From Bacteroides sp. MSB163 (GTDB lineage: Bacteria > Bacteroidota > Bacteroidia > Bacteroidales > Bacteroidaceae), in assembly GCF_036416795.1 (NCBI RefSeq), contig NZ_CP143867.1, forward strand, positions 5,882,001 through 5,946,000: a DNA stretch of 64,000 nt. The letters run 5' to 3'. Under the pieces are notes generated by a model. The model made no database searches. It was not told the origin of the DNA and saw only the letters and a list, made by a program, of their open reading frames with translations. Shown here piece by piece: positions 58,949 through 64,000 of the stretch (positions are counted from its first letter, which is position 1; each line of letters begins with the position of its first letter). Both the position numbers and the translations under genes were made by a program.

Positions 58949-59971
58949 TCAACGGAGCTTCTTATAGTTTTCAGCCCCTTCCTGATATAATCTCCGCATC
59001 TCCACCACCACCTTCTCCGGTGACAGCACTTTTACCCCCGGTCCGAATCCCATCAACACCGTATAAAGCTCCGGATTTAAAACCACAGTGATTTCAAAAA
59101 TCATGCTTCCATCCTCACACTGCTCTATCAACGTCTGCGAAGCATGCAAAGGTTTAGTCCGAATATACGATGATTGACGGTTATCAGCTTTAAAGCGAAT
59201 AGTCGCCTTAGACAAACGTTCGTGCTTAGTCACCCCAATCACATCTTCAAAGAAAGTATCAGGATGGAAATCTTTACTTGCATAATAAGGTATTTCGGGC
59301 GCCAGTAGTAACTCCTTGATGCGATCCAGAGCCAAATTCACCAATTCCCGATCTCCTACACGCGCACCAAACACAAACCAGCGGTTACGATACTCCTTCA
59401 ATAGATAAGGATAAATATAATAATCCTTAGCAGTGCGCGAATTGAACGAGCGATAACGCAAATGCAGTGTCTGCTGGCGCACTATGGCATCATAAATGGG
59501 ATTCAAATACCCTAAACCTATCAGGTTCTTGTTCCGTTCGAAGTCTATCACTGCCGGAGTATGATGCCGGGCTACCGCCACACTGTCCTGCAGGCGGCCA
59601 ATCACATCCGCCATCTCCGAGAAGTAATCAAAATCCTGAAACTGTCGCAACAGATTAACCGCCTCCGACAGAACTTCTATATCGTTGCGCGACAGAGGCA
59701 GGCGCGTTATGGTATAGTCAGACTCAGCATAACGATAATACTTATTCTCATACACTTCGATCGGAGCATTATATCCCAGCTTCTCGCTTCGCATCACTTG
59801 AATATCCATCTGCACCGTGCGTCGCGAGATGCCTTTGTCTATCCCCTCATACTCATATAAAGCCTCGGAACAAGCCTCCACCAAGTCATCCAGTGTCCAG
59901 CGGCGATAAGGATTGCGTAGGCAATTATCTATCGTCTTATACCTTATTAATGCGTTTCTATTGGCAGGCAT
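58949..59971 (-). CDS. WYL-domain transcriptional regulator (WYL-2)
   Basis: A 340-residue regulator. I chose the start at 59971 (MPANRNALIRYKTID) because it opens the helix-turn-helix domain and lies about 8 nt after a predicted transcription start; the longer frame would add 55 residues crossing the promoter and the rtcB start. An N-terminal helix-turn-helix (about 8-75, with DDLVEACSEALYEYEG and SRRTVQMDIQVMR) precedes a WYL domain (IVRQQTLHLRYRSF, IYPYLLKEYRNRWFVFGAR and ALDRIKELL) and a WCX extension. It is divergent from rtcB, which it may regulate. Confidence 0.92.
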   Translation of the reverse strand: MPANRNALIRYKTIDNCLRNPYRRWTLDDLVEACSEALYEYEGIDKGISRRTVQMDIQVMRSEKLGYNAPIEVYENKYYRYAESDYTITRLPLSRNDIEVLSEAVNLLRQFQDFDYFSEMADVIGRLQDSVAVARHHTPAVIDFERNKNLIGLGYLNPIYDAIVRQQTLHLRYRSFNSRTAKDYYIYPYLLKEYRNRWFVFGARVGDRELVNLALDRIKELLLAPEIPYYASKDFHPDTFFEDVIGVTKHERLSKATIRFKADNRQSSYIRTKPLHASQTLIEQCEDGSMIFEITVVLNPELYTVLMGFGPGVKVLSPEKVVVEMRRLYQEGAENYKKLR

Positions 59972-59985
59972 ATCTACTTTTTGCC

Positions 59986-60017
59986 CAAAAATAGAGAAAT
60001 AATTCAGACTACGCAAA
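59986..60017 (-). promoter_or_regulatory. Strong Bacteroides promoter of WYL-2
   Basis: On the minus strand TATTTTTG (59993-59986) and TTTG (60017-60014) are separated by exactly 20 nt, the best -33/-7 pair in the window. The predicted leader is only about 8 nt. The plus-strand rtcB promoter probably overlaps (AATCTTTG at 60039-60046, one mismatch to consensus). Confidence 0.7.
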
Positions 60018-60073
60018 AATATTGCGCACCTCCATGCAAATCTTTGTAACATCAACTTAAAAGACATCGAAAT

Positions 60074-61246
60074 ATGAAAGTTATTACAATGAACAATGTA
60101 CCCGTAAAACTCTGGGTAGACCAACTGGATGCACATGCCTGGGAAGAAGTAAACAACCTGACAACACTACCTTTCCTTTTCCATCACCTTGCACTGATGC
60201 CCGATGCACATGGGGGTAAAGGTATGCCGATAGGTGGTGTACTGGCAACGAAAGGAACGGTAATCCCCAATGCGGTAGGAGTAGATATAGGTTGTGGTAT
60301 GTGTGCCGTGAAAACCAATCTTCTTGTTGAAGAAATACCGCAGGATGTACTTCGCAAAGAGATAATGCGAGGAATACGTAAACGGATCCCCTTGGGAAGA
60401 GAGCATCATAAAACCGCGCAAGATGAACAATACATGCCAACCGGTTTCGATACAGAGAAAATGACAGTCGTAAATCGTCAATTAGTATCGGCACGAAAAC
60501 AAATCGGTACACTGGGTGGTGGCAACCACTTCATCGAACTGCAACGTTGCAATGACGGTTACCTGTGGATTATGTTGCATAGCGGTAGCCGAAATTTAGG
60601 GAAGATGGTAGGCGATTACTATAACCAGATGGCCGAAACACTAAATACCCGCTGGTATTCCAGTGTAAAGTCGGATATAAAACTCGCTTTCCTCCCGCTA
60701 CGTGCACCGGAATTCAAACAATACTGGGCGGAAATGGAATATTGCGTTGCTTTTGCCCTTGCCAACCGTAAACTTATGATGGAACGCATTGAAGAAATAA
60801 TAGCCGAAGCATTGCCTAACGCCACTTTCAAACCAATGATCAACATTGCGCACAACTATGCTGCATGGGAAGAACATTTCGGGGAAAATGTAATCGTACA
60901 CCGGAAGGGAGCTGTACATGCCGGTATCGGAGAAACAGGTATTATTCCCGGATCACAAGGTACACATTCCTATATAGTAGAGGGATTGGGCAATCCGGAA
61001 AGTTTCTTGAGTTCTTCACACGGGGCAGGACGCGCGATGAGCCGTTCCGAGGCTGTACGCAGTCTATCACTCGAAGAGGAAATTGCCCGTCTTGAATCGC
61101 AGAATATCATACATGCCATTCGTGGACGCCAAGACTTGGAAGAGGCTGCCGGCGCTTATAAGAATATTGATGAAGTTATGGCTAATCAGACTGACCTGGT
61201 AAAGATTCGTACCACCTTGTCGCCGATTGCGGTTATCAAAGGATGA
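60074..61246 (+). CDS. rtcB: RtcB-family RNA ligase
   Basis: A 390-residue ligase that joins RNA ends with 2',3'-cyclic phosphate or 3'-phosphate to 5'-OH ends, using GTP and manganese. Seen: MPDAHGGKGMPIGGVLAT, VGVDIGCGMCAV (metal Cys/Asp), LGGGNHFIEL, MLHSGSRNLG, and SSSHGAGRAMSR, whose His316 is the GMP-accepting His. Slightly shorter than E. coli RtcB (408). No archease or RtcR is present; a WYL regulator is encoded divergently, 102 bp away. It ends 6 bp from the convergent response regulator gene. Confidence 0.96.
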   Translation: MKVITMNNVPVKLWVDQLDAHAWEEVNNLTTLPFLFHHLALMPDAHGGKGMPIGGVLATKGTVIPNAVGVDIGCGMCAVKTNLLVEEIPQDVLRKEIMRGIRKRIPLGREHHKTAQDEQYMPTGFDTEKMTVVNRQLVSARKQIGTLGGGNHFIELQRCNDGYLWIMLHSGSRNLGKMVGDYYNQMAETLNTRWYSSVKSDIKLAFLPLRAPEFKQYWAEMEYCVAFALANRKLMMERIEEIIAEALPNATFKPMINIAHNYAAWEEHFGENVIVHRKGAVHAGIGETGIIPGSQGTHSYIVEGLGNPESFLSSSHGAGRAMSRSEAVRSLSLEEEIARLESQNIIHAIRGRQDLEEAAGAYKNIDEVMANQTDLVKIRTTLSPIAVIKG

Positions 61247-61252
61247 CTTTAG

Positions 61253-61933
61253 TTATCCTTTCAATACATACCCTTTCTTCATCAACGATTCTATCTTCAC
61301 TGAAGGATCATTGCGAAGCGCCTTGCGCAAATAAGTTATCTGCACGTTCAACGCCAAAGAGTTTGCATAAGAAGTACTACTCCAAACTGTATTCAACAGC
61401 AAGTCACGGTCTACAGCCAAGTTGAGATTCTTCGCCAACAAGCGGAGGATCTCTGCTTGACGGGAGGTAATAAGAACTTTATTATTTCCCGTTCGTATTT
61501 CATTGGTACTGTAATTGAAGACAGAGTGACCAAAACGGTAAGTCTCCTCCTCCACCGTATCGGAAAATTGGGAAGTAAAACGCTCATGGATACGGGCTAT
61601 AAGTTCTTCCGGATAAAACGGCTTGGCAAGATAATCGTTCGCACGAAGCTGGAAACCTTGCAGGCGGTCGGCCTTATCGCTACGGTCGGAAAGGAAGAAG
61701 ATCAGGACGTGTTTATCCGTCTCGCGGATGCGTTCGGCCACTTCAAAGCCATTGTAACCGGGCATATTGATATCGAGCAAAACCAAATCGGGCTTTACAA
61801 GCGGAAACTGTTCCAGAGCAATCGTACCGTTTCCGGCATAAGTCACCTCATAACCTTCCTTCTCAAGAAAGCGTTTCAACAGCATCGAGTACTTCAAATC
61901 ATCATCGGCAAAAAGTATTTTCAAAGCTTTCAT
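61253..61933 (-). CDS. rprY: OmpR-family response regulator, probably RprY
   Basis: A 226-residue regulator. Receiver: FADDDLKYSMLLKRFLEKEG with phosphoacceptor Asp54 (VLLDINMPGY) and a later LAKPF Lys. C-terminal winged helix: TSRQAEILRLLAKNLNLAVDRDLLL and VQITYLRKALRNDPSVKIES. The start at 61933 gives MKALKILFADDD; an upstream Met adds 14 poor-quality residues. It follows its kinase gene with a repeat-rich 89-bp spacer. RprXY of B. fragilis is the named match for this pair; the kinase's large periplasmic domain fits. Confidence 0.88.
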   Translation of the reverse strand: MKALKILFADDDLKYSMLLKRFLEKEGYEVTYAGNGTIALEQFPLVKPDLVLLDINMPGYNGFEVAERIRETDKHVLIFFLSDRSDKADRLQGFQLRANDYLAKPFYPEELIARIHERFTSQFSDTVEEETYRFGHSVFNYSTNEIRTGNNKVLITSRQAEILRLLAKNLNLAVDRDLLLNTVWSSTSYANSLALNVQITYLRKALRNDPSVKIESLMKKGYVLKG

Positions 61934-61967
61934 ATAGCTAAACGTTTTTTTAAATGAACAAGTACAG

Positions 61968-62020
61968 CGTAGCAACTCGTAGCTTGTAGCTTGTTACTCG
62001 TAGCCTGTAACTCGTAGCTT
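61968..62020. repeat. CTCGTAGCTTGTA repeat cluster
   Basis: Four ACTCGTAGC or closely related units in tandem with TTGTAGCTTGT spacers, lying between the kinase stop codon and the regulator start. It is built from the same words as 11541-11630, the other intra-operon spacer with such repeats. Confidence 0.8.
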
Positions 62021-62022
62021 CC

Positions 62023-63549
62023 TCATTGGGGAATATTAATTTCAATCGTCGTCCCCTTGCCTGCCTGGCTATTTAAAGAGACACTTCCATGATGCGCTTC
62101 TACCAGCAACTTTACATAACTCAACCCCAGACCAATACCGGGCAACGAACGGTCAGGAAGATTACTGCCCCGATAGAACTTATCGAATACACGATTCTGT
62201 TCGGAAACCGGAATACCGATACCATCATCAGACACCCGTATCATCAACCGGTGATCCCGCAAAAGGCAATCTACAACAATATGCACAGACCTGCCCGAAT
62301 ACTTCACGGCGTTCTCTATCAAATTACTGATAATATTGGAAACATGCACCGGGTCTGCCGTTACCAGAGTCTCCGAGCTGAAATGGGTTTCAATAGAAAC
62401 ATCCTTATCCTCAGGGACATGATAAAGCCGGACAAGCTTTTCCAAACTCGTCTTTATATCAAATGTACGGACGGAAAGCTGCGTGTGTTCATCATCGGCA
62501 CGCGTCATATCACGTAATTTCGAAAGATAGGCCGACAGGTTATCCAGCTCGGACATGGAATCGTGAATCACTTCATCCATCGCTTTCTCGTCTGTTCGCA
62601 TAGACTTGTCATTGAGAAAGGCTATACACATTTTCAGAGCCTGGACGGGACGTTTCAGTTCATGTATCATAGTGTTTACAAAGCTTTTTCGCAGTTCGTC
62701 TATCCGCCGTTGCTTCAAGATGGTTTTTATCTGAAACAGCAGACAAAGCCCCAGCAAAAAGATCAGGCAAGTGCTTCCCACTAACTGCCAACCCATACGC
62801 ACAAGTACCGCATGGGGCGAAACCTTCACGGAAACAAGCACAAACTGGCGTTTCAGGGGATTATAAGGATACATTACTTCTATATATGGATTGAACAATG
62901 TGCCTTGCCGTTTCAGCTCAGCATTCCACTGGTAAATGGAATCTTCGGAAACCACCAGATGTGTAGTAAACGGTTGATTGTCCAAGCGCATGGCAAGCAA
63001 AGAATCAAATTGCTGCAATGCGAAAGGCACATCCAATTCAAGACGATAAAGATTAATCACCGAATTCAGATTAGGAGCATCCTTATCTGACATATTGATC
63101 TTAAATGAATCCATAACGATGATCCTTTCTTTAGGAATGATACTATCCAATGTCCATTGCTCACGCTGTGTTTTCTTTGTTTGGTCATCCACCTTAGCCG
63201 AATCTTGCGTCTCTATCTTGAGAGTTTCTACATTCGCCCCTATGTTCTGCAAATCTCTTCCTTTCAGAGCACCCAAAATCACTTCATCTATGGTGGTGCG
63301 CTGTTCCAAATCAATGGACTTGCTCAGGTGATAGAAAAACATATTGGTATTGTTGAGCACCTTTTTGGGTTGAGGAGCACGGATAGAGTCATACTGTTGA
63401 GTGGTCTGCAAGATGCGATCATAAATATCATTGATCTGTTCATCATTCATATACTGATACTGATTACGTAACCAGTAGATCTGTCCGCAGGTGATAAGCA
63501 GCATCGATATGATGGAGAATATCCAAATGACCTTAATCCGTTGTTCCAT
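62023..63549 (-). CDS. rprX: Sensor histidine kinase, probably RprX
   Basis: A 508-residue membrane kinase. Two membrane helices (about 6-24 and near 255-275) enclose a long periplasmic sensor domain. HisKA has His296 in TMIHELKRP (a variant of the usual HELRTP), then HATPase boxes NLIENAVKYSG (N), DDGIGIP (G1) and LPGIGLGLSYVKLL (G2). The start at 63549 removes a 13-residue extension. It lies ahead of the response regulator in the same unit. Known B. fragilis RprX was linked to tetracycline-related and stress regulation; the signal is not known. Confidence 0.9.
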   Translation of the reverse strand: MEQRIKVIWIFSIISMLLITCGQIYWLRNQYQYMNDEQINDIYDRILQTTQQYDSIRAPQPKKVLNNTNMFFYHLSKSIDLEQRTTIDEVILGALKGRDLQNIGANVETLKIETQDSAKVDDQTKKTQREQWTLDSIIPKERIIVMDSFKINMSDKDAPNLNSVINLYRLELDVPFALQQFDSLLAMRLDNQPFTTHLVVSEDSIYQWNAELKRQGTLFNPYIEVMYPYNPLKRQFVLVSVKVSPHAVLVRMGWQLVGSTCLIFLLGLCLLFQIKTILKQRRIDELRKSFVNTMIHELKRPVQALKMCIAFLNDKSMRTDEKAMDEVIHDSMSELDNLSAYLSKLRDMTRADDEHTQLSVRTFDIKTSLEKLVRLYHVPEDKDVSIETHFSSETLVTADPVHVSNIISNLIENAVKYSGRSVHIVVDCLLRDHRLMIRVSDDGIGIPVSEQNRVFDKFYRGSNLPDRSLPGIGLGLSYVKLLVEAHHGSVSLNSQAGKGTTIEINIPQ

Positions 63550-63618
63550 AATTGTTCTTTTTTTAGTCTCTCTTAGAAAGACTTGCATTTAGTAGCGGCA
63601 AAGGTAAAAGTTAGCTTG

Positions 63619-63626
63619 CAAATATA
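63619..63626 (-). promoter_or_regulatory. Putative -7 box of the rprXY unit
   Basis: TATATTTG on the minus strand. A second match TACCTTTG lies 20 nt nearer the gene (63606-63599). No clear -33 box for either. Confidence 0.45.
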
Positions 63627-63763
63627 AGTACGTGCGAGACAGATATTATGCATTGAGTAATATTTCAGTAATAACTTTCAGCCTCTTCTGAAGTAAAATC
63701 CGCATAGTTTTGCACTACAATATTTGCTGGCAACAGCATGTCAAACCTCTAAAAAGTAAAACT

Positions 63764-64000
63764 ATGAGTACAAGAATTATCTTTCTTAATCTGTGTCTCG
63801 CCATGTTGCTTGCATCACAAGCGAAGGCACAAATCATCGTTTCCGATGGAACGAAAATCCAGAATGATACCATCGGTGAGGCACAGCTCCTTGTGCAATA
63901 TGAAACGCGCTGTATCAGCAATACGGAAAAGCCGGAAAATGTTACGGAAGAAACTATGATGTTGGAAGTCGGTAAAAATCTCTCTAAGTTCTACAGTTAC
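63764..64000 (+). CDS. GLPGLI-family protein (partial, N-terminus only)
   Basis: The first 79 codons are present; the gene runs off the right edge. A signal peptide (MSTRIIFLNLCLAMLLASQAKAQ) is followed by VQYETRCISNTEKPENVTEETMMLEVG and SKFYSY, the typical opening of Bacteroidetes GLPGLI proteins. Their function is unknown, though several are controlled by envelope stress or lie near metal-transport genes. It is divergent from rprX. Confidence 0.75.
   Translation, partial: MSTRIIFLNLCLAMLLASQAKAQIIVSDGTKIQNDTIGEAQLLVQYETRCISNTEKPENVTEETMMLEVGKNLSKFYSY

Noticed and set aside
59972..60136. N-terminal extension of WYL-2
   Set aside because: It would cross the promoter and the divergent rtcB start, and the added residues do not resemble the family.

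Overview
The window looks like a chromosomal segment of a gut-type Bacteroides (or close Bacteroidales relative). Evidence: two hybrid two-component system (HTCS) regulators, many exported polysaccharide-degrading enzymes, an RprX/RprY-like sensor pair, a GLPGLI-family protein, an aminoacyl-histidine dipeptidase, and gene starts preceded by Bacteroides-type -7 boxes (TAnnTTTG) instead of E. coli-type promoters. No tRNA, rRNA, CRISPR array, transposase or SusC/SusD pair was seen.

Layout. (1) 1-8170, minus strand: GH105 and HTCS-1 as one unit ended by a strong terminator, then GH88 and a GH2 that runs off the left edge. (2) 8325-23140, minus strand: one tightly packed run of eleven genes. It holds a beta-propeller/MauG-like dihaem protein, a FkbO/Hyg5-type chorismatase, a lipoprotein cupin resembling D-lyxose isomerase, a VOC protein, DhaK, DhaL, an LsrF-like aldolase/thiolase, a beta-propeller protein, a 1330-residue dihaem protein with a C-terminal formylglycine-generating-enzyme fold, a DAHP synthase without its usual chorismate mutase domain, and a fused CcsBA cytochrome c maturation protein. 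(3) 23332-27447: HTCS-2 with its own promoter and terminator. (4) 27680-45610, minus strand: a carbohydrate-active locus in two transcription units separated by a terminator. The upstream unit is PL6, a GH28-like beta-helix and a DUF362 protein. The downstream unit is DUF362, GH28, GH97, GH31, GH36 and an unassigned six-hairpin glycosidase. (5) 45812-52297: housekeeping and envelope genes. (6) 52399-60017: an AT-rich region with two GTPases, an unknown Cys/His-rich protein, three small membrane proteins, two WYL regulators and 1.2 kb of gene-free DNA full of dyads and a nested-stem RNA candidate. (7) 60074-64000: RtcB, an RprX/RprY-like two-component system and the start of a GLPGLI protein.

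The most notable result joins regions 1, 2 and 4. Upstream of the GH105 unit, the DUF362-GH28-GH97 unit and the cytochrome/chorismatase operon, a CTCAA(AA) motif sits in the same orientation exactly 54 nt from the -7 box. This suggests that one HTCS (or both, since their DNA-binding domains are very similar) controls glycan breakdown and the redox/chorismate operon together. The operon's gene content (isomerase, kinase, aldolase, shikimate-pathway entry and exit enzymes, two periplasmic dihaem propeller proteins and their haem-attachment machinery) matches no pathway I know and is the best candidate here for an undescribed system.
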